Positions 37,755 through 51,100 of a DNA stretch of 64,000 bases are shown in pieces (within the stretch, counting starts at the first letter, position 1; every line of letters begins with the position of its first letter). Origin of the DNA: Bugulina stolonifera (lineage: Eukaryota; Bryozoa; Gymnolaemata; Cheilostomatida; Bugulidae). Below the pieces are notes generated by a model. It ran no database searches. It had not been told where the DNA came from and worked only from the letters and a program-made list of their open reading frames with translations. The stretch is from positions 13,327,001 through 13,391,000 of the forward strand of contig OW285196.1 in the NCBI GenBank assembly GCA_935421135.1. The letters are read 5' to 3'. The translations under genes were made by a program, and so were the position numbers.

Positions 37755-38063
37755 CTATAATATCGTCTCGCTAACACTGGGATCATAAGTCGCTACCGGA
37801 CTGAGACCTCTATCAGATATTGTGTGTGGATAAAATCCATAGGTTAGACCCAACTGTGGAGGTAGGACTTGTTCTCTTACGGCTTCAGTTACTTTTTCCA
37901 AAAGTTGATGTTGAGCATCGAGTACAGGTTTAAAGAACTTAATATTTTCGCGTTCTGTGACATCGTCTTGAATTTTCGGTTCTTGACCTTGGGCATAGAA
38001 TTTTTCCCTCAGTTTTGAGAAATTTGTGGGTAATTTTATCTCGCTTTGCAGGATCTTTGATTT
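37755..38063 (-). CDS. Unassigned 102-codon open stretch
   Basis: An uninterrupted minus-strand frame from 38063 to the stop at 37755 reads KLREKFYAQGQEPKIQDDV, then ENIKFFKPVLDAQHQLLEKV, and ends SVSETIL. Composition is protein-like (charged heptads, Pro-rich QVLPPQLGLTYGFYP), unlike the AT-rich background. There is no ATG at its head, so it is either a 3' exon or part of an old mobile-element gene. It lies directly beside the LINE remnant but in opposite orientation. No family was recognised. Confidence 0.4.
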   Translation of the reverse strand, partial: KSKILQSEIKLPTNFSKLREKFYAQGQEPKIQDDVTERENIKFFKPVLDAQHQLLEKVTEAVREQVLPPQLGLTYGFYPHTISDRGLSPVATYDPSVSETIL

Positions 38064-38589
38064 TCAGAAAAGACGTTTATTATGCATTTATGTTTCACGC
38101 TTTTGCGTTTCCTGTTTTACATTATCATGCCAGTGTTATTCGCCTAACTATTTTACTAATGACTATTTTCCTCTTGTTTTGATTAGTTTTTATCCTAATT
38201 TTGTCTTGAGCTGCCTTTTGAAGCTCTGGCTCATAAAATGATCCTTGTATTTCTTCCCCCTAAAAATCCCAAACTAGTGTACAGATTTAAACATACAGTA
38301 CATTGACATTAATTAACTAGGCATTCTGATGACAATGCCATTTTCCAACACGCCAATGTGGATGCTGCTAAGATCACTTTGAGTAAACTACCCTGGCTTA
38401 GGCCCCATACAATGCCAGTCTAAGCTAGAAAATTTTAGCTGAGTGTATGAACCCATCGAAAGCAAGACCCAGTGGGACGTGGACTTTAGAATGAGACCGT
38501 GTAGCGCAATATTACAGTACCCCAAATGATCAATTTTACATAGAGGTTGAAGTCTTGTTTAATCATGTAAGCACTAATAACATTTGTGC

Positions 38590-38815
38590 TACAGTGCTAG
38601 ATATTGAACCTATTGTTCCATATATCGACAATGTGGTGCTAAATATTGAGCGCATAATCCATATATCGACAATGTAGCGCTAAATATTGAGCGCATAATC
38701 CATATATCGACAATGTAGCGCTAAATATTGAGCGCATAATCCATATATCGACAATGTAGCGCTAAATATTGAGCCCAATTTTCCACATACAGAAAACGTA
38801 GTGCTATATCTTGAA
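38590..38815. repeat. 41-bp minisatellite, about five copies
   Basis: Units contain ATGTAGCGCTAAATATTGAG followed by CGCATAATCC and end ATATATCG. The central three are identical; the outer ones are degenerate. Confidence 0.9.
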
Positions 38816-39749
38816 CCCATTGCTAAAACAATCAATGACCTTTACAGGAGATATAATTATGTAAACCTAGATCTCCTATATGAAAGTCCAGAGCCCTAGC
38901 CACTAGGTCATGACTGCTACCTTAAGAATTAAACGCATACTATTGGCTTGAATGAATAATAGAAAGCAGAACCTGTATTTAGTAGCAACATACCTGTCAA
39001 CGCGTTTCCACACTCCCACCTCTACTGAGAATTAAACTTATGAGCTTCTATCCACAATATTGTTCAGACATACATTTACCAACCGTACCATCTACCTCGG
39101 CATCTGGTGTAGAAAAAACCAACACTTGCTGATACAATCCACTATATAATAGTCGATACCATTAGCAAATGAATTACGATTAGTATAACAATAGAAGAAT
39201 TGAGTACATAGTTATAACGAATCTCCACTCAATAATTATAACAAAAATGTACAATGTACATAACTGTGAGCAATATTGATTCAACAATGCATATGTTTAA
39301 TAACTTGATTAATAATTGGATCCAAAAGGCAAAAGTTTTTTAATGGAAACACAATTTTGTTCAGACAAGCATTTATCAGGCGTACCATTTACCTCATCTG
39401 GTGTAGAAAAAGCCAGCACTTGGTCATACAATTCACTATGTTGTAATAATCAATAGTATAATATTAGATTCAAAGATACCGTCAAGAAGAATATGAAGAA
39501 GTTGGATGTAGACAGAAATAGTTGGCAGATGAAGGTGAGAAATAGAGACAGTTGGAGGCGTCTAATTAGACCAAAGTGAAGACAGTCATTGTTGAACCAA
39601 CAGACTGCTATGATGATGATGATAATGTTAGCACTAAATGAACTATGATTGGCAACAATAGAATAGTGGAGTACGTATACCAAAAATCCCAATAAATTAT
39701 GACAATATACTTGTATAATGTAGCCATCAATATTCAACAATTCATATGG

Positions 39750-39880
39750 TACGGGAAAACCTTCTTCGGGACAAAAACCTCCAAGTCATTGGCGGGACTC
39801 GAACTCACGTCCTTGCAGATAACTTGGGTCATCTCTGCAAGACCAGAGTGACCAGCGTTAGCTCTTTTCATCACTTATAT
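39750..39880 (-). mobile_element. tRNA-derived SINE fragment
   Basis: The minus strand carries a B-box-like GAGTTCGAGTCCCGCC preceded by an A-box-like TGGTCACTCTGGTC region. Related in type, not clearly in sequence, to the SINE at 24235-24439. Confidence 0.5.
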
Positions 39881-41039
39881 TACTATTGAAAGAACACGTT
39901 TCTTATTACTAGGTCTTGGGTGAACCTGTGTGATCTACCAGATGCTAGAGGAGAGACAACTCCCCAGTAATGACCCGACTGATGTATAGGCCTACTTGTA
40001 GGGTAATGCATGAAAAATCTTCCATAGAATAGAAACTGACATTACCAGTAGTTGTGTGGTGTTCTCAGCTCAATATTGCATGCAGACTCTCATACCTGCA
40101 GGACAATTAATCTAATTACTGTCTTGCCTACTGAATGCATGCAATTATTATAACTTGCCTATTGTTATTCTCTCTATTATTACCCAATCATGTAAAGCTT
40201 ACTGTATTAGCATTATTATTTATTAAGTCTTTTGCCTGTTGTAAATTGTGGCCGATGTGTCAGAACCTGCTAGTTTTCACATATTATATATTTTACATGA
40301 TTGTAAGCACTTTTAGTAATGGCCGACCCTTTTTAGGTCGGACCTCGACTTTTTTCCACCATATTGTTGCGTAATATCCATGGCTGATACTACATCATAT
40401 CACCTGATACATTGGGCTTTGGGCTTTTTACCGGAACTTCCGCTGGATACTGATTTGGTATATAAGCAAGTACATTCTCTTATGATAGTCAGTTATTAGC
40501 AAGGCTTTAATAAAGTCACATCTTTCAACTTAACTCTACAGAGTCTTACTCTTGCATAGAGGCAGTTCCAGCCTTGGTCCCCTTAGACCATTAACCCAAA
40601 CTCGTCCTCATACTCGTTAAGGCACTTCTAACACTCTCCCATGCGTATAAACATTGGGCTTATGCCTCAGATTCAACACAACTGTTCACTCTTTATGTAA
40701 TGCTGGAAGTACAGCTTGATCGACTACTCTCAAGCACTTCCCACACCTGTGCTCTCATGGGCACTGTGTGTCATAGCTCAAAACACTACAGTAGCATGGT
40801 GCAACACCAGTTGCATTGTATGCAGTTAGACATTATGGGTTCCTGTAATGGAATATTGTGCTAATGTGTGAATAATGAACAAGATGAGAGACTGCATGTA
40901 GAGTGGTAGATGTTTCTTTAATAGAGTTATAATGAGGCTTTCTTGATAATAGGAAGTAGTCAGTACTGCATGGACATTTCTCTAGTGGAGAGTATCAAGG
41001 GTTATACTCTTCATGCAAAACTTACTTGTTCTACTTCCC

Positions 41040-41240
41040 ATTATTAATCACTGGTAAAAGCCAGGACCTGAAGGGATCAGCATTTGCTTCAAATTTAGCA
41101 TAGGGAAGGGGTTTTCACCTACTTTTCTCAGCACAGGAGCATTTTAAGGTTGGATGTTCTTCCTAGCACCACTAATGACTACCGCAGAGCTCAAACCCTG
41201 ATCTCCTCCATGAAAGTCTAGTGCCACAGTTACCCCTTAC
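41040..41240 (-). mobile_element. SINE, uninterrupted copy
   Basis: Shares about 190 bp with 47205-47353 plus 47643-47710, including AGCATAGGGAAGGGGTTTTC-like, GCACAGGAGCATTTTAAGG and CTTCCTAGCACCACTAATGA blocks. The minus strand has a B-box-like GGGTTTGAGCTC. It supplies the empty site for the hAT-type MITE at 47354. Confidence 0.65.
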
Positions 41241-42580
41241 ATCCTTCATTTAATACCAGAGATGCCAGACTCCAGTTAAAGACTCTCACTCACGCAACAT
41301 TTTATGGCTTATTATAAAGACTCTTAACTTGAATATACAGCTGTCAAAAACTCGTAACTTGAAATGTAATTAAATTATGGCTATGATCAAAGACCTCAAC
41401 TCACACATCATTATGTTGAAATATTCAATAACTGGAGTTTTCATTGAGCAGCTGTGAATTGTAATGAATAGAAATAACCACAGTTATAACCACCAACCAC
41501 AACCACAATTATAACACATTTTACACTAAAACTGTGACATTCTGCTTTAAAATTTGAACTCTTGACACCATTTCCTAACAACATTTCAACATAAGCTAAA
41601 CAATAACCCAATAACTCTATAAAAAGACTCCAGTTAAACAAGAGAAGAATTGAATTGAAACTTGCTTGTAGTTAACTTGGATAACTTGACAAAAACTTGA
41701 GTTTCTGGGGGCATGTAAATATTGAAAGTCTTCAAAGTCTTGATCTGTCACTGAAAGAATTGACTTGTAACTTGAAGAGTCACAACTAAGAGTTAGCCAT
41801 GGAAACTTGAGTTTCTAAAATAAAACTTGCGCACATCTCTGTTTAATACCACACCAAAGTGCACCTACATGTACAATGTAACTTACTATATTATCTTTGA
41901 TTACAGTACCTGCATGTACATTGCATATTAATTGCTATAAACAATGATGAAAGTCTGTTTTAGCTATGACAGGATATAGCAAGAGACTGCTGTAATTCAT
42001 CAAAATGTTGATGCAATGCATGAATGTGACATGTACCTGGCTTTTGCCGTCTGAAATCAGGCCATGCTGCTAATATAAGTATTCAAATGCACATATACCG
42101 CTAAATTAAATATTTTTGGCACAGTCATGCACATATCATCCTGCTATAAACAATGATGACAATTTGTTTATGCATGTTTATTAAACTTAAAATAAATATT
42201 TTTGACAGAAAAAACCAAAAACTTACTGGGAAATATTTCAGAATGTCATTTCAATGAGGTTGCGAAAGAAATAACAATAACAAAATAGTGATGAATATAA
42301 ATTGTATAATATTTATATTAATGCATCTCTGAATAGGATACAAATTCTGCTACTGGAATAATCGAAAATGATCCTTTGAAACGGTATTAATGCCAGTAAC
42401 AATTAGTTGAGGAAATATCTGTTTTGTTCAGTTTATAAAGCTAGATGTTGGCATAGCACGGGAGCCTCATCCAATAAAATATATCACTAATTACAACTAA
42501 AATAGATGCAGATTATAGTTTAACACAATGATCACTGAGATATCAAGTAGAATCTGCCGATAGTAACCGATAGTGACCGG

Positions 42581-44844
42581 TTAGGAAGCAGTAGCACCCT
42601 CAGCTGATGGTGAGGTCAGCACTCCTCGTCTTGGCAAAACTAACTTTCCAGTATTGTAATCCTGCTTAAGGTCTTTGAGGGCCTGGTGTAGCAATATTGC
42701 TTGATAAACCGTTTCTCCAGCTTCAACTTCACCTTTGTACTTGCCGATAAATATTCCCAGAGCCCATCTTTGTTCTCCTGACTTTACATATACTACTGAT
42801 CCACTGTCACCTTCTACCAACTCTCTACAAAAATAAGTCTACTTAGTCTCAATGTAGTGATTTTATTACTGCATATATAGTAGGCACAGATGTGATTACA
42901 TCTCATGTACTTGCTTTGAGAGTGTCCTTCATATCAATAAAAATTAGAATGAATGTACGCATACGGTACTGTTCGCATCGTGCCGTACGTACCGTGCCGT
43001 ACGGACCATACAACACAGTACAGTACCGTACCATACAATAGCAGCTCATGCTTAGCATTGTTCATGAGCAAAAAGCATTACATGTTATAAGTTTACATCT
43101 AGCCGAGTTAAACTCCACAATGTTACCAAGTGCAAGTGGTTCATTTTTAGCCTGCTGCGTGTATATAGAAAGAAAAATAGGAAATGCTGCAAATACCTTT
43201 GGTAGTCTTTAGCAGGATTCTTTCTAAAGGCAATGTGGTAAGCATAAGCTCTTGAATAACTTGGAGGTGGGTGGCAGCTATCACGTAGAACATACGGGGT
43301 CACACGAGTTCCAACAAATATTTCAGGTTGACGTTCAGCTACAATCATCTTTTCAATGTCAGCGTGTTTGAATGGAAGTATTTTATCAAACAGTACATGC
43401 AAAAGATGTGTTTTTTGCAATTTGAAATTCTCAATTTCCTTCGAGTCTAAAAAAATCATTGCCACATCGTTCAAATATTTATGGTGGCAATCTTCTTCAC
43501 AGTCCTTAAGCAGACATTTTTTAGCACTACATTTCCACTTTCCACCTTCTCCCATCTGCGAGTTTTGAAACCAATGGCGGTAACAGAAGCGTGGGGGCGG
43601 TGTGAGGTTGCTGTAATTGTAATTGTTATTGTTGTGATTTCTACAGGTTAGAGCATACTTATAAGTGCTTCCTTGTGATTCGATTTCTTTTCGAATATCA
43701 TCAATCGGGGCTGGATGATGGTGCCGCAGTAGCTTAAGACATTCAGATTGAGTTAGTACCAGGTGAGCGGCAGTAAGTACGTGCAGATTCCCTCTGTCAT
43801 CGGGGCTTTGTAAAGTTTCATGAGGTGATCGTTGCTTTTCACAAAGTAGCATTCCACATGCTGCTGATATCGTCATATGTCCGCCTTCACACAGCCTTTC
43901 ATTTATCACTGACCAATCACCACACTGCTCAGTATGGAGAGGTCCAGAATCCACAAACACAAAAGTGAATGGTGTTAGTCTCTTTGCATCAGGCTCGAGC
44001 TGCTCCAATGCTTTGGTTACTCCAGAACCTTGAACTATCACTCTCTGCCAATCTTTGGAAGATTGATACCAGACTGCATCATCTATGCAGTTCTCAACAC
44101 ACATTCTGCAAAAACAGAAATTAACACTTCTACACAATTTACTGGACGTGATGTCAATTTGCTGGAGCTAAAGATTACAAAATTTGAAATCAAAATTTTA
44201 TGATGTTTTAGTATGATACCATATCGTCAAAACCCCATAACGAAATTGGTTTATAATGTAGAATTTTTCTCCAGTTTCACATTACCTATAACTGAACTGT
44301 TGGGTTGGAGACGTTTAATTCCAGGTCTAAGAATACTGTGCTATTTAGACTCATGATAGCACACTTGGAAAATCAAAAACCTAGAATTAAAACCAATATG
44401 GAAGAAATAAACAAAAAGTTATGTAAGCAAAATACAGTACTACCTATCAATTTCTTTTATGATATGCTCAGGCAGAGGGTTGTGTTCAGACTTTACGTCA
44501 AATGAACTCATCTGTTGAATCAGGCTGAGACTGTCTTCACATTCTTCATCTGAATCATCTGCTTCTTCACCTCGCATCTCCTCAAAACCCTCATCTGGTG
44601 ATAGCAACTCTGTAAAGTCTTTAAAATCCCCTTGGCTTGCACATCGCTCTCTACGCTTAACCCATCTGCTACTTGGTAAGGATGCACATCTGTTTAGGAC
44701 AGGTTTTGGGGGTGCTTTTTTACCTCTCAACAGTTTGAAGACTTTTTCTCGGATAAAGTTAATGAATCTATCTATTGCCCGTTTGCTGATTGAGACCAGA
44801 TTCCGGTCAATTTTAAGAAACTTTAATTGCTGACTTTTGTCCAT
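42581..44844 (-). CDS. Trypsin-like protease without signal peptide, copy B
   Basis: Three exons (44444-44844, 43197-44105, 42581-42824) give 517 residues, collinear with copy A at 34071-36490. The same triad context is kept: LHVLTAAH, LNDVAMIFLD, EGDSGSVVY. The first and last exons are highly conserved. Copy B has a three-residue change at its start (MDKSQQLKFLKIDR), a shorter Asn run, and HVLFDKILPF, which carries one residue more than copy A there. The donor of exon 2 is gtattt instead of gtatgt. The intact frame in both copies, with differences concentrated in the Asn-rich insert, argues that both are functional. The family beyond S1-like is not recognised. Confidence 0.8.
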
Positions 44845-47204
44845 TCTCTGTATCTAGATGACTCCTTTCTTCCTTCACCAGCAAATAAATTTTATGTAGG
44901 CTCACTGCTGCAAAAATATAAGATTTTTCTTGTATAGCAGGAGCAGTAATTAATTCACATCACAGAACTGTACATACCCTTAATTGGCATAACTGACCAA
45001 CGCCCTCAGTGTTTTTGCAACAGTCCAATTCAGCATGTAGGTACTTGTAACCATATAGTTTTAAAAATATAAGGTACCATCATATAAAACAATAAATGTA
45101 TCAATCGTGAAGACATCAAACCAGAGAAACCTAGGCATGCACATTAACGAAAAATAATTCACACTTTTTCAGCTCTATGCGAATTAATGACTGGCAAATG
45201 GAATATTTACATGTGTTATTGGGTTTTGAGTTGTCCAAAACAAAGTGAATGGAGAACTTGTTAAGCATGACAACGGCCAAAAGCGCATAATAGTTTTTTC
45301 ATCGACATTTTTACTGACCAGAGAATTCCAATTATTTTTCTAAAATTTTGCAATGTCAGTATAAAAGGCATTAGTTGAACAGCATGTGTGTTTATAACAT
45401 TTCAACGTTATATAATATGTTCTGTGTAATATATAATATCTATAACTTTATTTTCTGTATTGTGATCACACAGCTTGAACATTTTTTTCATAAAAATTCT
45501 GCAGGCACAAAGGAAAAATAATGCTTTGAGACAGCAAGAGTTTTGACTTCAACAGACTATACTAATTTATTTTAGAAAAGTCTGTGCATTATTTAGCGAT
45601 ACATGTACTTTACCCAAACAACATGGATTTTCGAATTACTCTAAAATCTCTTACTTTTTCGTATTTCCTACATAAATATCTCAGAAAAAACATTATGTTT
45701 AAGCCATATATTATGGTAATAATTATTTCAAAAACTTACCTCCCCAATGTGTGTATTTTGTGATCGTGCTTTGAGTTTCTGTGTTACTAATCTGTTCCAC
45801 AGACTAATTTTCCAGCATGTCATGTCTACTACATGTATATCTATGGTTCTCCCTTCTTTACCAGAGTGAAAGATACATATATTATTATATTACATAATAT
45901 ATTAACTTTACACCTAGTGACCTATATTATACTACTCCACAGGGCTGTATGTATCTATGCATACACCCAGACAGCTCTCAGGTGTAAAAATGACAGCTGA
46001 TTGAGTACAAACAGCGGTATTTCAGCTTTCAGATTTTGATAACAGAGTAAACAAGAGTAAAAGGTTACTTTGGTTTTCTTTGCTTTTAAGAATGACCTTT
46101 CACCCAACAAGTAGAACGCATGGCATTGAGTTTGTATAAATACCTAGAGGATGCTATAAACAATTATTACATTGCTAAATAGTTAGAGTAGCAGTTGCTA
46201 TGCTAGGTGACATCAAACTATTGATGTGGAGAAATAAGCTGGAATTCATCATAATTTCGCTCAAATAAACAAACATGTAATAGTAGGCAGAATTCAAAGC
46301 ATGATATTTATAATTTAGTTTTGTTACATATAGTACATTTAAATGTACATCTAAAATAAATATTTTTGCATTTCTTGAGTATGCTATGTTTTTTACAACT
46401 TACTGTATTGGCTGCATGTATATGAATGAGAAGTTTTCTATAACCCATGTTTCCTGTTGCGCCTCCCCCTCTACTAATCATATTGACCCCCATCAGCTCT
46501 GAAACTGGGGTACGGCACCTCTTAGACGGACCCGGGTAGCCAAGATGACCGCCCGGTCCACCTAGGCTAAAAGGGCTATTGACCTAGATTTTTGCTTGGC
46601 CAATGATTGAATAATAAGCAAGTAAAGATGTGTACCAAAGTTGCAGATTTTACATCAAAGCGTTGTATTGCATTTAGGTTGATGATATTCGATAACGTTT
46701 ATTTACAAGCAACATTGTATCTTCCTCTATCAACATGCATATCTAGAAGTGATGAAAGTAGGTCAGCTAGAACAGGAAATCTGAAGAATTGTCTTCTCAG
46801 TGTCAGGGGAAGATATCTATAAAACGTAATAGCTACATACAAAGCAAAGTACAACCATGACTACATTATTCCATATACGGATGAAGTTTACAGTCATTAG
46901 TCACAAACAGTTAGAATATTAATTATTTTTTAACATACAGTATATAAAGGTTGTGCTAGAACAAATCTTTATGTTCAATTCACAAGCATTTATAGTTAGT
47001 TCAAATAATATTGTTTGCAAAAACATATGGGTATTACATAAATTAATAGGTCATCCAGAAGTTCAATGGAAGACAAAGAAAAGCAACAGGTGGCTCATAT
47101 GAAATTATGGGCGGACAAGATAGGCTGAAATTGGGCCATGTTGGACGCTACAATAATATCCTTAACAATTATAATACTTGCCGGTTTTGCTTTCTGTTAT
47201 GAAT

Positions 47205-47710
47205 CTCTGGTAAGAAAACCAGGAACTGAATACAGCACCATTTCTTTTAATTTAGGGTAGGGAAGGAGTTTTCACCTACTTTTTCCAGCATGGTAAAGTG
47301 ACCATCCAGCACAGGAGTATTTTAAGGTCGAATGCTCTTCCTAGCACCACTAACAGGGCCGTAACAACCAGGAGGGCAAGGTGGGCATTTGCCACCCCAG
47401 AAATTTGTCCAAAAACAAATATTTGTTGGCATTAGTTCTTAAAATTGAACTTTGTACACATTGATCACAAATTTATGGCCATCATCATAGTCTGAGAGAC
47501 AGTATAAGCGGCCTGTCACCCTGCCTATTTGACTTTAATTGATAGAGAAAATTTTAAGCTATTTTTAGTATCGATCTGGGCAGCCCGATACTACGCCCTG
47601 AGCTATTTGCCCCCTCAGCCAAAACTAGTTGTTACAGCCCTGACCACTAATGACCTTTACACAGAGTTCAAACCCTCATCTCTAATCTACATTTTTAGAT
47701 GAAGAGGTCA
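47205..47710 (-). mobile_element. SINE interrupted by hAT-type MITE
   Basis: Homologous to 41040-41240 on both sides of the insertion at 47354-47642. The minus strand has a B-box-like GGGTTTGAACTC near 47670. Confidence 0.65.
47354..47642. mobile_element. hAT-type MITE, 289 bp
   Basis: The terminal inverted repeats CAGGGCCGTAACAAC and CAGGGCTGTAACAAC are flanked by a perfect 8-bp duplication ACCACTAA (47346-47353 and 47643-47650). The uninterrupted SINE at 41040-41240 shows a single ACCACTAA at the matching position. The 8-bp TSD and the CAGGG start are hAT hallmarks. Confidence 0.92.
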
Positions 47711-48173
47711 TGATGAGCTAAGAAATATTTGAGCATCTAAATAGAACGTTTCTCCTGCTACAGTGTCAGTAATGTACGCATGCATGCCCCCATACACTCG
47801 AAATCTGCTTATCAAGGTAGGCTTATTATTTTAATGTACAAGTAACATTGTGCATAATAGCTTCCTGTTTTATTATTTGAAAAATGCCCTTAAAACTACA
47901 TGTAAAACCTGTAAAACACATTTACACATTAAGTCATTCAACAATTTAATGAAAATATTTTGTGCCTGTAGATTCTTCAACTCTTCAAATACGTATCACT
48001 TTTATGCACATATGCAAAGGTATAACTACAACGAGAATATTTCAAATAGAGTAGGTCTGCTCTATTACTGTTTTATTCTCCATCACTAACAGCTGAGTAG
48101 TAATCAAGTTACTCTAGTAAGTGAAGGTCATGAGTTGGAAGTTTACATGCAGTATACATGATAGCTGATAGCC

Positions 48174-51100
48174 CTAGCTCATGCTAAGTGTCTGGCTTGC
48201 ATACGCTACGGCCCGGTCACCCTGTTCCTCTCTGATTTGCTTGCACAAGGTTTTGGTGATAATCAACGTTGAATGGTAACTCGTAGCCTGAATTCTGCGG
48301 GATTTATGTTTCCTCAGCACTGCTGGGCAGATTTGTGATGTCATATTTCTGTTCAAAGCTGAGAAATAAGTTACCTACAACACATCAAATAAATAAATAA
48401 AAAGACAGAAATCTTTAGGACCATAAGACCCAAAATGGATACTAAATTTTAGAGATGCAGTTCTCAGAGGGGTAATATTCCTATTGCTTAGAGAAAAATC
48501 AAACTATTGGCTGGCAGAATAATCTATTCAATATTCAAGAATAATAATCTTTGTAAAGTGTGTATTTATTCACATCTGTAGTAACTTTTCTATGAACTGA
48601 ATCTAAGAATAGAGTATAACAGTTGTAGTAACACCCAATAGTTTACAGGTTCTATAACATGGTAACTGGTATCAGCATTTAAAGTTCTAGTAGTGACTAT
48701 GTTATTAGTAGTTTTCTAGTAGTTATCTTACATTAGCTGCAATAGGAAAGTTAAATGTATAGATTATTCATATACCTCTTTCCAGAAATCTCTCTCTTTA
48801 AGTTCTGGCTGTTGCCACCATGTCTTGTTTACAGCTTCATATAACAGTTTGTCTCCCAGATTTACCTCCAGTGAAAATAATTTCTCTACAGATTCTGGAG
48901 AAATGGAAATATGAGAAGATCTGCGAATGTTGTGTGACATATGGAATATGTCTGTGTAGTCCCAACAGAGCCTCTTTTTCATTATGAGTAACGAGGCATC
49001 GTACTGATCATTTAGAATAAAGACGTTGATTCTAAAAAGTACATTGTATTCGAATAGCCAAAACTGAGACTCACCTTCTACGTGTATAAGCATTAGACAT
49101 TCTATATACCCTCCTCTTTTATGAAAATAACTTGGACGCAAAATGCTCGAACAGTTATAGTACATTGTAAATAAGCGAGGTAAGACAACAACAAAAACAG
49201 TTCAATTATTAGGGTCACAGTCTTAGAGTTTGAGGGCTGCAGGAATACTTGGCGACTTCCATTTGACGAATCTCTCTGTAAGACGAGTAGTTGTATGACA
49301 ACATAATAATATGATCTTATTTACATGTATACAAAAACATTTCCTACGTTTACTACCTTAGAGCTGTGGGAGCTAAAATCAACACATACTTGTACAATAG
49401 TTACTGAATGCCATGAAAATATTGCTGACAGAGAACTACAAACCGTGGTATAATTTCAGCTATGAAAGATTTCACTGCAGACAAATTATCTCTCTTGCTA
49501 TAATCAAAGCCCAGCCACTGTAGCTGAGGAATGTGAAACCAAGTCTTTAACCCGGATAGCTTCTCTGGCCGAGACCTGAATAAAAGCTTGTTATTTCCAA
49601 TGACTTCATCTGGTGTCTGGTGAACAAAGGACAGAAATTTTGATTAGTTTTTGAGTATTTTTCGATGAAACTAAATTTTATGATGTACTTGTGGATGAAA
49701 TATTCTAAAACCAAAAGCCACGAGTAAGTGAATTTAAAAAGCTGTATGCTATTCTAATAACATAAAAAAAATTTCTAAGTGAGTATAATTGCAGGGAAAA
49801 TGTGCATGTAGACTATAATAAATAGGGAAAGAGGATAATGGCCATTGCCATTGGTGCTACCTGTAATCCGAAATCAAGAAAACACATTACGATATTACAA
49901 CATGTACATGTAGGCCTACAGGTACAACAATAGCATTTAACAAGCGCCATTATAAATACAATGAAATTAGTTGTTTTTAAATCCAGCTATTCACTCAGTG
50001 TTGACTTACATACTTGGTTACTTTTGCAATTTGAGCATAATATTTGATCGCTGACCTCATCCAAGATACAGGTTCCCTTACTGGTACAATTAGTTTATAG
50101 TCTCTCTTTATATATTTATCAAATATCGACTTGTTATACTTAGCGTGGTTCAGTAACACATCTGCTCTTTCTACTGGTTCAGGACCTATTTTCCAGGTTT
50201 CTAAAAATTATACAATGATAAATTAAAATATTGTAAATTAATGTGCAATTTTATTCCAACATCTGAAGAAATGTAATAATTGGAAGTCAAGAGCAGTAGA
50301 AATCAGTTGGGTTGGTGCTATATTTTGCATTGCATGTGGATTAATATCTAGTTAGCTTGTACATACAAGGCTTCAATATACAATGTAGTTAGAGTTTTCC
50401 TCTGAAATTCTTTGCCAATTAGCTGAGAAACTAGCCTTAGAACCTAAAGACCCCTGGACGACATTTTTGTTCCCCAACCGCAATATGATTTAGTTGACTA
50501 CCGCTGCACACACTAGCCTTGGTACCTGTACGTCAACCGATTGGATAGTTGGGTGTTTTGGTACCCAACCTTGTCTATGTTTGTGAACTAAAGCTAAGTG
50601 TACCAAGATTTAGTATAAATGTCTGTGCAGATCAAATAACACTTCAAATAAATTAAAGTGAAATTTGTGGCACAAAATAATTCTAAGTGCACCGACCTTA
50701 CCTTTCCCATCATTCTTTCCTGTCCAGGATATATGATATTTTACTTTTGGATACAGAAGATTTAGCCTGTGAGACACAGCAAACCTGGCTAGAATACTAT
50801 ATAATGTAGTAGTGCCGGTCTTTCCTATCTTTATCATAACAAAGTGTTGAGACTTCGCTTTACAAAGGAAAACATTTTTTGATAGTGGAGGTCCTAAAAC
50901 AATAAAATAGCACAATCACTGACAGGGTGGGAAAATCCCAAATTATCCCAGTTAAATATGAAATCTCGTAATTTATTGTAAAGTAATGTACAGGAGGCTT
51001 ACGCCTTATTGTCACAATTCATGTGCTAGCAGATTTGCACTACTTACTCTGTGATGGTTCAGTCTCACTGGGAGCTTTGGCTTTGCTTTGAATAAACTGG

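Larger units (their letters stand above)
38816..42580. other. Gene-free repeat-rich spacer between protease copies
   Basis: It holds SINE fragments (38845-38925, 39750-39880, 41040-41240). There is also a diverged local duplication, 39060-39150 against 39360-39450, both containing CATCTGGTGTAGAAAAA. The stretch 40320-40570 has a TATA-like GTATATAAGCA and AATAAAG spaced like an LTR, but no second copy or pol gene is visible. Confidence 0.5.
44845..48173. other. Gene-free spacer with SINE and MITEs
   Basis: No coding sequence supported. It holds a truncated relative of the 27116 MITE at 46512-46605 (TTAGACGGACCCGGGT…AAAGGGCTATTG) and the SINE/hAT nest at 47205-47710. Confidence 0.5.

Noticed and set aside
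40320..40570. Solo LTR candidate with TATA-like box and AATAAA
   Set aside because: No matching second LTR, no target duplication or TG…CA ends that I could define, and no pol sequence nearby.
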